Origin: a virus
Length of the DNA: 21,042 bases
Reading direction: 5' to 3' (one strand)
Virus record (IMG/VR): IMGVR_UViG_3300034374_006741
Coordinates: 1 to 21,042 of that record
Part shown: positions 13,241 to 19,341 of the stretch, piece by piece
Position numbering within the stretch: position 1 is the stretch's first letter
Layout of the letters: each line of letters starts with the position of its first letter
Notes under the pieces: generated by a model
Seen by the model: the letters and a program-made list of their open reading frames with translations, nothing else
What the model was told of the DNA's origin: nothing
Databases searched by the model: none
Position numbers and translations under genes: made by a program

Positions 13241-13358
13241 GTCTGTTAACGAATTTTTACGATCTAAAACTTGCACGGAATTGATTTTTCTCCGTACAAT
13301 GAGATCAGCAAACAGCTCAAATTTACGAAATTCAGTTTAATCCTTTAATACTTACACA

Positions 13359-13529
13359 ATGAAATTTACCATTGCATCAGCCGCACTCGCAGTAGTAGGC
13401 CTCCTCTTTATGGATGACGCAGCTTCAAAGCAAAACCGCTTGGAGCCACGTTACAATGCGACACAGATCCAAGACATGATCATCGCAATCAACCACTTGA
13501 ATTCTCCAATGCCGTGGGAACGGGATTGA
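13359..13529 (+). CDS. Small secreted or membrane peptide next to the endolysin (56 aa)
   Basis: An ATG at 13,359 opens a 56-codon frame ending in TGA. The N-terminus MKFTIASAALAVVGLLFMDD is a Lys followed by a hydrophobic helix of ~15 residues, like a signal peptide or a single membrane anchor; the AAS near residue 22 could be a cleavage site. The rest is polar, with PMPWERD at the end. It is divergent from the M15 endolysin and followed 23 bp later by a clear terminator. A lysis accessory role (holin-, antiholin- or spanin-like) is possible, but no lipobox is seen and the family is unknown. Confidence 0.55.
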   Translation: MKFTIASAALAVVGLLFMDDAASKQNRLEPRYNATQIQDMIIAINHLNSPMPWERD

Positions 13530-13547
13530 TAGGATGTATATAGAATG

Positions 13548-13575
13548 AAAAAGGGGCGCAAGCCCCTTTTTTTTT
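13548..13575. terminator. Bidirectional intrinsic terminator
   Basis: A GGGGC stem (13,553-13,557), loop GCAA and GCCCC (13,562-13,566) are followed by nine T and preceded by five A. On the plus strand it ends the 56-aa gene. On the minus strand it follows directly on the stop of the 479-aa gene and has five T after the stem. It separates the two convergent units. Confidence 0.85.
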
Positions 13576-15013
13576 AGTCGTCATCGATGCCCTTGACTTT
13601 GACGTCAATGCTGTGGAACTTTTTGGGTCCTCTTCCTTTGTTTCTACCTCCGAACAGGTACATACGGCCACCCATTTTTCTCTGGGCCCTTAGCTGTTGA
13701 ATCGCGGCGGCAAGCTCCAAGGCACTGATCTGATCTCCTGAGTCCTCTTGGATTGTTCCGTATGGGCCTGTGGCTCTATTTAGCTCGGTGCTGCCAAGGC
13801 GATCAGACAACATTGGCTCAAGGGCTCCGACGTCAAATCTTCCAAGCCCTGGGTCAGAGGTGGGTACGCGCTCCTTAATCGGTCTTATTCCTCCTTGGAG
13901 TTCAGGTTCTGGTCGATTCACTGGAAGTGGCCCTGGGTCTCTTCTTCGCAGGGCAGCTACTGGATCGCCTGGGGCGGTCTGCATGGGTGGGTCTGGAATA
14001 ATTGTCTCTGGAGTATCGACCTCTGGGGATACATCTCTTCTGTCCCCTCTTCCGAGCTTGGCATACCAAGTAAGATCGTCAGAATAGTCGCCCTTAATGC
14101 TTCCGTCACCCTTGATTCTTCTTCTGTTTGTCTGAAGAAACTCTGCGCCAGTGGGTACATCAAATACCTTGAAGTTGAATCTACCAGCGTCGTCCATTGT
14201 TCCGAGGTCTTTCGTCTCTGCAGAGAGCATAGCGCCAAGAGGAATCTTCCCCTCAACAACGCCTGTAGCAAAAATATCGCCAGCCTCACCGTCGTAACCT
14301 CTCTCAAGCATCGCTTGATCCATGACGTCAACGTTAAACTTGCCGCTGCTCATCCTAGAGTAGAGATTGGCAGTCTCTGTTGCCACGGGCAGATTAGCTT
14401 GTCTCGCCAGTCTAGTCAGCCTGTTGGTCTGTGTGTCGTTGTGATTGGGGTCAGCGGCCTGAGACAGCTGGTATACCGTTGCGCTTTCAATACCTCCAGG
14501 AACATTGTCCTTAAGCCATTGCGCCTTCTTGGGGTCGCTTTCAATTTGAGAGATAAGGCCCCCCCTCAGTGGAGAGAGGTTTTCTTCGATCTGAGACTTA
14601 GCAGAAGAGAAAGGACCTCCGTCTCCATTTTTTCCACCGTCCTCATAATAGGTGATCTTTGTTTTGTTGCGCTTTTCGTTAATCTTGGCGGCCTTGTTTC
14701 CTTCGTTGTCGTACAAAACCTCGTCGGCACCAAGGAGGGATCTGAGCTTACTGGTTTCTTTTCTAGTTCCAATAATGTTCCCTAAATCGTCATACACATT
14801 TTGCTCGTCTGAGCCCCTAAAGACGCCTGCGTTTCTTTCGGTTATACCTCCTTCAGCGTACATCTTACCTCCGCCACCGTATTGCTTGATGACCTTCATC
14901 CCCATCTCTGCGGCCTTAACCATCTCTTCCTTGGACATTCCGCCCATGATTTTGTCAAATGCAGCCTTCCCAGCGGGTCCTGAGTTTTTAAGTGCCTGTA
15001 GTCCTTTGTTCAT
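13574..15013 (-). CDS. Large Gly-rich virion protein (479 aa)
   Basis: A 479-residue protein starting MNKGLQALKNSGPAGKAAFD. An N-terminal helical part (1-45) is followed by GGGGKMYAEGG (about 47-57). Near the C-terminus MGGRMYLFGG repeats that look. Between them is polar, low-hydrophobic sequence with Pro/Arg-rich stretches (PDPPMQTAPGDPVAALRRRD, GPLPVNRPEPE), probably disordered. Short GGxMYxxGG motifs recur in virion proteins I recall from marine phages. No enzyme motif is seen. It follows the 144-aa beta protein by 1 bp and ends at the terminator. It may be an internal or ejected virion protein, which is inference from composition and from the transglycosylase gene upstream. Confidence 0.6.
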   Translation of the reverse strand: MNKGLQALKNSGPAGKAAFDKIMGGMSKEEMVKAAEMGMKVIKQYGGGGKMYAEGGITERNAGVFRGSDEQNVYDDLGNIIGTRKETSKLRSLLGADEVLYDNEGNKAAKINEKRNKTKITYYEDGGKNGDGGPFSSAKSQIEENLSPLRGGLISQIESDPKKAQWLKDNVPGGIESATVYQLSQAADPNHNDTQTNRLTRLARQANLPVATETANLYSRMSSGKFNVDVMDQAMLERGYDGEAGDIFATGVVEGKIPLGAMLSAETKDLGTMDDAGRFNFKVFDVPTGAEFLQTNRRRIKGDGSIKGDYSDDLTWYAKLGRGDRRDVSPEVDTPETIIPDPPMQTAPGDPVAALRRRDPGPLPVNRPEPELQGGIRPIKERVPTSDPGLGRFDVGALEPMLSDRLGSTELNRATGPYGTIQEDSGDQISALELAAAIQQLRAQRKMGGRMYLFGGRNKGRGPKKFHSIDVKVKGIDDD

Positions 15014-15014
15014 G

Positions 15015-15449
15015 TTAGCTTGCTATAAAAATTTCGACCTGGCAAGTAGCTGTATTTGCTAGGGCTTCTATTTCGTCTACGTTTGTGAATGAAACAGCTG
15101 CGCCTGTTCCTGCGTCGTTAGCATCGGCAACCGAGTTGCCCATGATAAATGAGTCCCCAGCTTCAATCTTAACGAAGTATTCCTGAACACTTGTTTCTCT
15201 CACGCGAAGCGTGACAAAATTTGTCGAATCAAGATTCGTAATTCGAAGATGCTTCACAGACCCGTCTGCGATTGCCACCCCAGAAGCGGCTGGATCGAAG
15301 TTCACTAGGTCGATATACCCTGAAGTCGGTACAGTTACAAGCCTGTGCAGCACATCGCTCACGCCTGTAATCGTTTGCGTGTTTGTGGCCCCGTGAGCGG
15401 TACCATTCAGGGTGACCGCTTCTGTGATGGTTAGTGTCAGATCTGCCAT
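15015..15449 (-). CDS. Beta-rich virion protein (144 aa)
   Basis: A 144-residue protein starting MADLTLTITEAVTLNGT. It is almost all beta strand: HRLVTVPTSGYIDLVNFDP, then VKHLRITNLDSTNFVTLRV, YFVKIEAGDSFIMGN and CQVEIFIAS. The Asn-containing strand, then a (K)(I/L)xxGDS turn, then a closing strand with E-x-F, matches the pattern of the 135- and 138-aa proteins at the left end, suggesting a shared fold. A TATATTTG box ends 5 bp upstream of the ATG, so the transcript may be nearly leaderless. It is probably a neck, tail or decoration protein. Confidence 0.7.
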   Translation of the reverse strand: MADLTLTITEAVTLNGTAHGATNTQTITGVSDVLHRLVTVPTSGYIDLVNFDPAASGVAIADGSVKHLRITNLDSTNFVTLRVRETSVQEYFVKIEAGDSFIMGNSVADANDAGTGAAVSFTNVDEIEALANTATCQVEIFIAS

Positions 15450-15454
15450 GGATG

Positions 15455-15462
15455 CAAATATA
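15455..15462 (-). promoter_or_regulatory. Bacteroidota-type -7 element next to a start codon (TATATTTG)
   Basis: The minus strand reads AGACTATATTTGCATCCATG, with the ATG of the 144-aa gene 5 bp past the box. It matches the ACTATATTTGCA core of the other two best promoters. If it is used, the mRNA would start at or very near the A of the ATG. Confidence 0.5.
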
Positions 15463-15473
15463 GTCTATTCTAG

Positions 15474-16679
15474 TTACTCGGGTGAGAACATTCTCGCCGC
15501 TGCCCCGTACTTCATCTTGGCTCCAAAGCCACCACCTTCGGCCTCAGTGAGGTTTTCGAAAAGAAGGTCGGTGTCCAGCCCCATCTTCCTAAGCGCCACG
15601 AGGTTGGCGTTGATCTCATCGGTCTTGGACAAAAGGTCGCCACCTGCTACGAGGTTGGTGATCTTGGCGATAAGCTCTGGTGGCACGTTCTCGTAATCGT
15701 CCCCCATCGTCTTTTTAAACGCCTGGTTGTACATAGCCATCTTCTTAGGGTCAATGGGTTCCCCGTCATCAAGCATACCCCCTTCATCCATCTGTTGGCC
15801 GAGCTGAAAACCCTCAGGCAGTCTCTTTGGGTCAAACTGGCCAGCAACGATACCCTTTACGTAGTCTCTTGTTTCTTGTGGCCAGAAGTACCCATCGTAT
15901 TCTCCACCTCCTTTAGCATCCATCAAGGACACAAGTTCCTCTGGGGTGTTTGGGTTGATGTTATACCCAGCTGCCTTAGCCGCGTTCCACCCCTCAACAG
16001 CTCTACCGCCTCCTTGGTTGTACGCGCTGTACGCCCTAGCGAGCCTAGAGATGTTGGTTTCGGCATTCTTAACCCACCCAGAGTTGTACATCTTGTCAAT
16101 GTAGTAGTCCCTGACCTTCTCGTTAACCGCTGGGTCGTACACATCAGACCCCGCTGGCACAATACCATCATTGATTGCGTCCGTCAGAGCCCCTTCTGCA
16201 ATCCCATAAAGACCGCCTGCATATCCAGAGTCGGCACTGGGGTTGTTTGAGCTCTCATACCAGCGCTGAATAACCTTCCTTTCCGCACTCGTAGGCATAG
16301 CGCTGCCACCCTGAGGCTGCTGTACCTGCGGCTGTGTAATCGGTTCTTTTATAGGGAGGGGGCCAGAAGATCCTTCGGCACGCCGCAACATCTCCTCGGT
16401 GACCACCGCATCATCATCGTAAGCAAACTCACCTTTAATAGGAGTGAATGCGGGGCCCTTTGACTCTGGCCTCTTGGGGTGGGACAACCCCTGGTACCCC
16501 TGAGGCTCCTCTTCAAAGAAATAGTCGTAAAGGCGTTCCAAATACCCCTTCTCTCTTTCGGGTGGATCGTCCTGCGTTACAGGAACCTGAATTCCGTTCT
16601 GAGCGAAATAGTCTAACGGGAGTTGAACCCTGCTTTTTCTTACCTGATAACCCTGTGGGCGTCTTGATCGTGTGAACAT
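15474..16679 (-). CDS. Virion protein with a lytic transglycosylase-like domain (401 aa)
   Basis: A 401-residue protein starting MFTRSRRPQGYQVRKSRVQL. The first ~130 residues are basic and then Pro/Gln-rich, without clear domains. Residues ~130-280 look like a lysozyme-like SLT domain: IQRWYESSNNPSADSGYAGG (E142 the likely catalytic Glu), GLYGI at 156-160 and ISRLARAYSAYNQGGG (210-225, the AYN(A/Q)G motif). The rest is acidic, then Gly/Ala-rich. Such enzymes cut peptidoglycan glycan strands locally during DNA entry when carried in the virion. It is the first gene of the leftward virion unit, with a TATCTTTG box 22 bp upstream. Cut-site chemistry (transglycosylase or muramidase) cannot be decided. 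Confidence 0.65.
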   Translation of the reverse strand: MFTRSRRPQGYQVRKSRVQLPLDYFAQNGIQVPVTQDDPPEREKGYLERLYDYFFEEEPQGYQGLSHPKRPESKGPAFTPIKGEFAYDDDAVVTEEMLRRAEGSSGPLPIKEPITQPQVQQPQGGSAMPTSAERKVIQRWYESSNNPSADSGYAGGLYGIAEGALTDAINDGIVPAGSDVYDPAVNEKVRDYYIDKMYNSGWVKNAETNISRLARAYSAYNQGGGRAVEGWNAAKAAGYNINPNTPEELVSLMDAKGGGEYDGYFWPQETRDYVKGIVAGQFDPKRLPEGFQLGQQMDEGGMLDDGEPIDPKKMAMYNQAFKKTMGDDYENVPPELIAKITNLVAGGDLLSKTDEINANLVALRKMGLDTDLLFENLTEAEGGGFGAKMKYGAAARMFSPE

Positions 16680-16701
16680 ACAGCTAGTCTTGCGTTTAAA
16701 A

Positions 16702-16709
16702 CAAAGATA
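16702..16709 (-). promoter_or_regulatory. -7 promoter element for the leftward virion operon (TATCTTTG)
   Basis: The minus strand reads CGGTATCTTTGTTTT, matching TAnnTTTG, 22 bp before the ATG of the 401-aa gene. A TTG lies about 23 bp further upstream and could be a weak -33 box. It is the outermost leftward promoter, facing the hairpin-rich region. Confidence 0.5.
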
Positions 16710-17004
16710 CCGATTCTTTCCTTTACATCCTCCAACAGTAATGAGGCCATTTTTGTCTTAATCACAATGACTTCGCGAAGTTATAAAACATTTTTTTAAA
16801 AGTCAACCGTCAAGTAAATGTTCATGTAACGTCGCTTACGGTTTTGATAATGAGTAAGTTAGAGTATTTTACCTGTCTAATGGCAAATGAGAGACCGAAT
16901 CGAGATCAGTCGTAAAAAGGGGTGAGATATGTACACCGTGGGGATTATATACATACACACGCGCCCGCAAACGCAATCCGAAACGGATTGCCAGCACCTC
17001 CCCC

Positions 17005-17025
17005 CTGCACTTTAGTGCAGTTTTT
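17005..17025 (+). terminator. Terminator-like hairpin with T-run
   Basis: Stem CTGCACT/AGTGCAG with a 2-nt loop is followed by TTTTT. On the plus strand this is the shape of a short intrinsic terminator, yet no rightward gene lies upstream. It may attenuate a leader transcript or be only one of the many hairpins here. Confidence 0.35.
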
Positions 17026-17365
17026 GCTACAACTTTCAGCTTTTTGCCTGACTTTCAGTCAGTTAGCCTTGGTTAGTTCAAGCACAGCTTGAGACTAACT
17101 TCGCAGGCGTGTTGCCCTGAAAGGGAGGACAATCCCCCTTGTAACTCACTGAGTTACAAACATTCCCCTTCAATGGGGTTTTGCTGTTGACATTCCAACA
17201 CTCTGTGTTGCAGTTGTTTCGGTTTGTTATTGCAATTTCAAACGGCAGAATACTTGTATTCTGAAATCTTGCTAATGCACAGAGGCAGTACCCTAGGAGT
17301 CAACTAGTTGACCGTTGGTACCACGACCTTTACTCTAACTAGTTAGAGTACTTCTGGCCAAGGTA

Positions 17366-17419
17366 GAGATATGTATTAGAAAGAATGAATTCTATGAATT
17401 CTTTCTAATACATTATCTC
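17366..17419 (+). repeat. Long hairpin just upstream of the first rightward gene
   Basis: Arms GTATTAGAAAGAAT (17,373-17,386) and ATTCTTTCTAATAC (17,398-17,411) pair fully, extend by two more pairs, and after a one-base bulge by five more (GAGAT/ATCTC). The 11-nt loop holds GAATTC. It ends 15 bp before the ATG of the Lys/Ala-rich gene, so it would lie in that mRNA's leader. Confidence 0.7.
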
Positions 17420-17434
17420 ATAAACCATTTTGTG

Positions 17435-17944
17435 ATGTCAAACTTCCAATTTTCCGACTGCAAGAAAGCGGTCAACCAAGCCCTCTTCCGTCCAACCGCT
17501 GAGCGTAAGGCCGCCGCAATCAAAGCTTTGCAAGAAGCTTTGGACATGGTCACTTCCTTAGAGGAAGTGAAAGACAAGCCGAAGGCTTCCAAGACGAAGA
17601 AGCGTCGTCGTAAGACGACGAAGCGGACACCTTCACAGAAGGTGGCAGATGCTCAAGACCGAGCCGCTCTCAAGACCAACGAAGTTGGTCCAATCAAGCC
17701 TTCTTCGAAGGCTCGGAAGGCCGACGTAGCCAAAGCCGCTGCTTCCGCTAAAGCGGTCAGCGTGGCCACTGGCGCAGCAGCTAAAGCTGCCAAGAAAGCT
17801 CAGCTGAAAGCTGAAGCTGAGACGGCTGACAAAGTAGCTTCCTTGGAAGCTAAGATTGAGGCCTTGACGCAGTGCCTGGCTCTGCACATGGAGACTACGT
17901 CTCTGCCTCCTGCTAACGAAGTTAGCACTGACGTTCCATTCTAA
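17435..17944 (+). CDS. Lys/Ala-rich histone-H1-like protein in hairpin-rich coding sequence (169 aa)
   Basis: A 169-residue protein starting MSNFQFSDCKKAVNQALF (ATG at 17,435; a GTG one codon earlier is possible). The N-terminal ~50 residues look helical. A very basic part (SKTKKRRRKTTKRTPSQKV, about 50-68) and an Ala/Lys-rich part (KADVAKAAASAKAV, AAAKAAKKAQLKAEAE, about 97-132) follow. Last comes a short coiled coil (KVASLEAKIEALTQCLALHM) and an acidic end. This composition fits histone-H1-like DNA-compacting proteins known in bacteria and phages, but similarity by composition alone is weak. It is the first rightward gene. Oddly, the DNA holds at least a dozen perfect hairpins, listed separately. 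Confidence 0.72.
   Translation: MSNFQFSDCKKAVNQALFRPTAERKAAAIKALQEALDMVTSLEEVKDKPKASKTKKRRRKTTKRTPSQKVADAQDRAALKTNEVGPIKPSSKARKADVAKAAASAKAVSVATGAAAKAAKKAQLKAEAETADKVASLEAKIEALTQCLALHMETTSLPPANEVSTDVPF
17521..17926 (+). repeat. Hairpin array within coding sequence
   Basis: Perfect stems within the 169-aa gene: CAAAGCTT/AAGCTTTG (17,521-17,542), TCACTTCCT/AGGAAGTGA (17,550-17,570), CGTCGTC/GACGACG (17,603-17,620), CACCTTC/GAAGGTG (17,628-17,644), GACCAAC/GTTGGTC (17,674-17,690), AGCCTTC/GAAGGCT (17,697-17,713), CCGCT/AGCGG (17,745-17,756), GCAGCT/AGCTGC (17,777-17,790), TCAGCT/AGCTGA (17,800-17,814), TAGCTTCC/GGAAGCTA (17,835-17,852), GAGAC/GTCTC (17,891-17,903) and TGCTAAC/GTTAGCA (17,911-17,927). 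Loops are mostly 2-4 nt. One more, TTCATC/GATGAA (17,947-17,961), holds the next start codon. Low complexity of the protein may explain some of them, but not the perfect pairing. Confidence 0.75.
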
Positions 17945-17956
17945 TCTTCATCTACG

Positions 17957-18070
17957 ATGAACTTCTACGACTACTTCGAATCAGTCCCCGTGTTCCTCTG
18001 CGCCCTTGTGCTCCTGCCTTGTGCGGCCTACGTGGTGTACGACGCGGTGGACTTCTTCCTCAACGACTGA
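17957..18070 (+). CDS. Single-membrane-segment micro-protein (37 aa)
   Basis: An ATG at 17,957 opens a 37-codon frame ending in TGA. It reads MNFYDYFESVPVFLCALVLL, then PCAAYVVYDAVDFF. A hydrophobic helix of ~18 residues (VPVFLCALVLLPCAAYVV) suggests one membrane span with acidic flanks. The start codon lies in a small hairpin (TTCATC/GATGAA). It starts 12 bp after the Lys/Ala-rich gene and is followed by the first large hairpin. Function unknown; it is one of three tiny membrane proteins on this strand. Confidence 0.55.
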   Translation: MNFYDYFESVPVFLCALVLLPCAAYVVYDAVDFFLND

Positions 18071-18087
18071 ACCCCTTAGAGGTCTTT

Positions 18088-18130
18088 GTATATACACTCT
18101 CTCTGAACGTAGTGAAGAGAGTGTATATAC
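18088..18130 (+). repeat. Large hairpin with conserved loop, copy 1
   Basis: A 15-bp perfect stem (GTATATACACTCTCT with its complement at 18,116-18,130) closes a 13-nt loop CTGAACGTAGTGA. An outer GTCTT/AAGAC stem continues it. There is no T-run after it. It lies between the 37-aa gene and the next gene group. Confidence 0.85.
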
Positions 18131-18156
18131 TAAGACACTCTTGGAAACGTTAAACC

Positions 18157-18170
18157 TTCAAACTTCAATC
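18157..18170 (+). promoter_or_regulatory. Leader motif TTCAAACTTCAATC, copy 1
   Basis: TTCAAACTTCAATC ends 2 bp before the ATG at 18,173. It recurs almost unchanged before several group-opening genes on this strand. It could be a translation-initiation element or a binding site. Confidence 0.6.
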
Positions 18171-18172
18171 TC

Positions 18173-18313
18173 ATGGATAAGCACATCCGCCGTCAGCTCA
18201 TCGCTGACCTCCTCGACAGCCATCTCCCTATGGACATCCTCGCCAACACAGCGGCGTGGGACGAACTCACCTGCGACGAGCAGATGACGTTGGCTGACCT
18301 CATCGACAGCTAA
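18173..18313 (+). CDS. Small acidic protein (46 aa)
   Basis: An ATG at 18,173 directly after the leader motif opens a 46-residue frame with a TAA stop. It starts MDKHIRRQLIADLLDSHLPM and ends QMTLADLIDS. It is mostly helical and acidic, with repeated (A)DL(L/I)DS at both ends, so it could form a small helical hairpin. No membrane segment. The family is not recognised; it stands alone between copy 1 of the large hairpin and a smaller hairpin. Confidence 0.55.
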   Translation: MDKHIRRQLIADLLDSHLPMDILANTAAWDELTCDEQMTLADLIDS

Positions 18314-18342
18314 GGCATACTGATGAGCGCTGAATGCGCGAA

Positions 18343-18360
18343 ACACCACGAAAGTGGTGT
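18343..18360 (+). repeat. Small perfect hairpin between genes
   Basis: ACACCAC (18,343-18,349), loop GAAA (a GNRA-type tetraloop) and GTGGTGT (18,354-18,360). It sits directly before the second leader motif, in the place where other gene groups have the large hairpin. Confidence 0.6.
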
Positions 18361-18365
18361 CTATG

Positions 18366-18379
18366 TCAAACTTCAATTC
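18366..18379 (+). promoter_or_regulatory. Leader motif, copy 2
   Basis: TCAAACTTCAATTC ends 7 bp before the ATG at 18,387, the same distance as in copy 5. An in-frame ATG lies just before the motif (18,363), but equal spacing with copy 5 favours 18,387. Confidence 0.5.
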
Positions 18380-18386
18380 ATCTACG

Positions 18387-18761
18387 ATGACCAAACTTCA
18401 AGAACTATACTTCACCATCCAAGGGTGGGACGGGTTCAGCGTCAAGCACGACCTGAACGAGTACGGAGGCGGTGGTTACGCTGTGGGCGGAGCGTCCAAG
18501 TGCTTTGAAATCAAAGCCGACGACCTGTCTTGGAACCACTTTGCCTACATCATCATGCCCCACTTGCGTGAGCTGACACGGGGCAAGGGTGCAAGCAAGC
18601 TCATCGGCGGATGGGTGGATGCGCAAGGGATGGCCTACCTCGAACTCTCCGACATCGTGCAAGACCGCACGGAGGCAATCAAGCTGGGATGGATGCGCAG
18701 TGAGAAAGCCATCTACGACCTCAACAACAACGAAGAAATCGAAATACCAACAAACCTATGA
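18387..18761 (+). CDS. Phage protein of unknown function (124 aa)
   Basis: A 124-residue protein starting MTKLQELYFTIQGWDGFSVK; a start 24 bp earlier is possible. The middle has GGGGYAVGGASKCFEIKADD. The C-terminal half reads GGWVDAQGMAYLELSDIVQD, RTEAIKLGWMRSEKAIYDLN. That order (GGWxD...xxYL(D/E)xSxxVxDxxEA...xxxxAI(F/Y)DL) is one I associate with small phage proteins of unknown role found in many tailed phages. Its stop overlaps the next ATG (ATGA), so translation is coupled. No catalytic motif is clear. Confidence 0.72.
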   Translation: MTKLQELYFTIQGWDGFSVKHDLNEYGGGGYAVGGASKCFEIKADDLSWNHFAYIIMPHLRELTRGKGASKLIGGWVDAQGMAYLELSDIVQDRTEAIKLGWMRSEKAIYDLNNNEEIEIPTNL

Positions 18762-19000
18762 TTAATATTTGGGACAAATATCCAAAGCAAGGCACTCACT
18801 TCGAGGCCATGCAAGACAAGGTGAAACAGCACACTTGGACGTACTACACGTACTACGGGCGCGATCGAGATGATTGGTCAGGTCCGCACACCATCAAGGC
18901 ATCCACTCGTGAAGAGGCCATCCGTAAGGCGCAGTTCGAATGGATGGGCACTGGACAGACAGTGTGGAACTCCAAGATGAAACTCGTTGACAATCAGTAA
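18758..19000 (+). CDS. Small protein of unknown function (80 aa)
   Basis: An 80-residue protein starting MINIWDKYPKQGTHFEAMQD. It overlaps the 124-aa gene by 4 bp (ATGA). It is rich in Trp and Tyr (TWTYYTYYGRDRDDWSGPHT), followed by IKASTREEAIRKAQFEWMGT. That last stretch, strand-turn-helix with REEAIRKAQ, resembles short alpha/beta phage proteins. No Cys or membrane segment. The family is not recognised. It ends the second group, 8 bp before leader copy 3. Confidence 0.65.
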   Translation: MINIWDKYPKQGTHFEAMQDKVKQHTWTYYTYYGRDRDDWSGPHTIKASTREEAIRKAQFEWMGTGQTVWNSKMKLVDNQ

Positions 19001-19008
19001 ATTAACCC

Positions 19009-19022
19009 TTCAAACTTCAATC
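19009..19022 (+). promoter_or_regulatory. Leader motif TTCAAACTTCAATC, copy 3
   Basis: An identical 14-mer to copy 1, ending 1 bp before the ATG at 19,024. The preceding bases (AACCC) also resemble copy 1 (AACC). Confidence 0.6.
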
Positions 19023-19023
19023 T

Positions 19024-19146
19024 ATGGTACAACTACTATTCAACATCAACCTCGCGTTGGCGGGAGCCTGCGGACTCGTAGGCATCATCATGCTTGTAGG
19101 CATGGCAATGGACGCTGTTAGTAACTTGAAAGACAAGCAGTTATGA
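19024..19146 (+). CDS. Single-membrane-segment micro-protein (40 aa)
   Basis: An ATG straight after leader copy 3 opens a 40-residue frame. It reads MVQLLFNINLALAGACGLVG, then IIMLVGMAMDAVSNLKDKQ. Residues ~4-30 are hydrophobic, enough for one membrane span, with a basic cytoplasmic-type tail. The stop overlaps the next start (ATGA). Function unknown. A membrane-active phage factor (lysis control, superinfection exclusion or host takeover) is possible but not shown. Confidence 0.55.
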   Translation: MVQLLFNINLALAGACGLVGIIMLVGMAMDAVSNLKDKQL

Positions 19147-19331
19147 GAAGCTACTTCAACAAATTCTTCAACCCATTCCGTGGGTGCTCACACGAGGAAC
19201 TGGTGCTTGCGTACCTGTTCATGAGCGACGAGTACGACCACGAAGGTGTGGCTCTCGTAGCTGAGGCATACGATGAAGATACTTTCATTGACCTCAGAGA
19301 GTTCGGCATCTCAACTCGGGACTTCCAATAA
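19143..19331 (+). CDS. Small acidic protein (62 aa)
   Basis: A 62-residue protein starting MRSYFNKFFNPFRGCSHEEL, then VLAYLFMSDEYDHEGVALVA and EAYDEDTFIDLREFGISTRD. A short basic/aromatic start is followed by an acidic helical body. The ATG is inside the stop of the 40-aa membrane gene, so the two are made together and may act together. It ends 11 bp before copy 2 of the large hairpin. The family is not recognised. Confidence 0.62.
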   Translation: MRSYFNKFFNPFRGCSHEELVLAYLFMSDEYDHEGVALVAEAYDEDTFIDLREFGISTRDFQ

Positions 19332-19341
19332 GAGAGTGTTA

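Larger units (their letters stand above)
16710..17434. repeat. Gene-free strand-switch region packed with perfect inverted repeats
   Basis: No gene is seen over ~725 bp between the leftward and rightward blocks. Instead I count many short perfect hairpins or palindromes: ACTTCGCGAAGT (16,770-16,781), GCAATCCG/CGGATTGC (16,973-16,991), CTGCACT/AGTGCAG then T5 (17,005-17,025), CTGACT/AGTCAG (17,048-17,062), GTTAGT-TCAAGC with its complement (17,072-17,099), TTGTAACTC/GAGTTACAA (17,139-17,159), CAACAC/GTGTTG (17,196-17,210), CAGAATAC/GTATTCTG (17,246-17,263), GTCAACTAGTTGAC (17,299-17,312, inside GTACC/GGTAC), TACTCTAACTAGTTAGAGTA (17,331-17,350, inside ACCTT/AAGGT) and a 16-bp stem, plus 5 bp past a bulge, at 17,366-17,419. 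The stems differ in sequence, so this is not one repeat copied. It is a candidate origin or control region. Confidence 0.8.

Noticed and set aside
13241-13276. Upstream GTG start of the M15 peptidase
   Set aside because: The family's usual N-terminus (MxLSKNxTLxE) begins at the ATG at 13,240.
13895-14785. Rightward 296-aa ORF
   Set aside because: It lies wholly opposite the 479-aa virion gene, has no promoter or start context, and looks like unordered Cys/Ser/Leu-rich sequence.
18323-18508. 61-aa rightward ORF
   Set aside because: It runs through a hairpin and leader motif and then out of frame into the 124-aa gene. The second half is Arg-rich shadow sequence.
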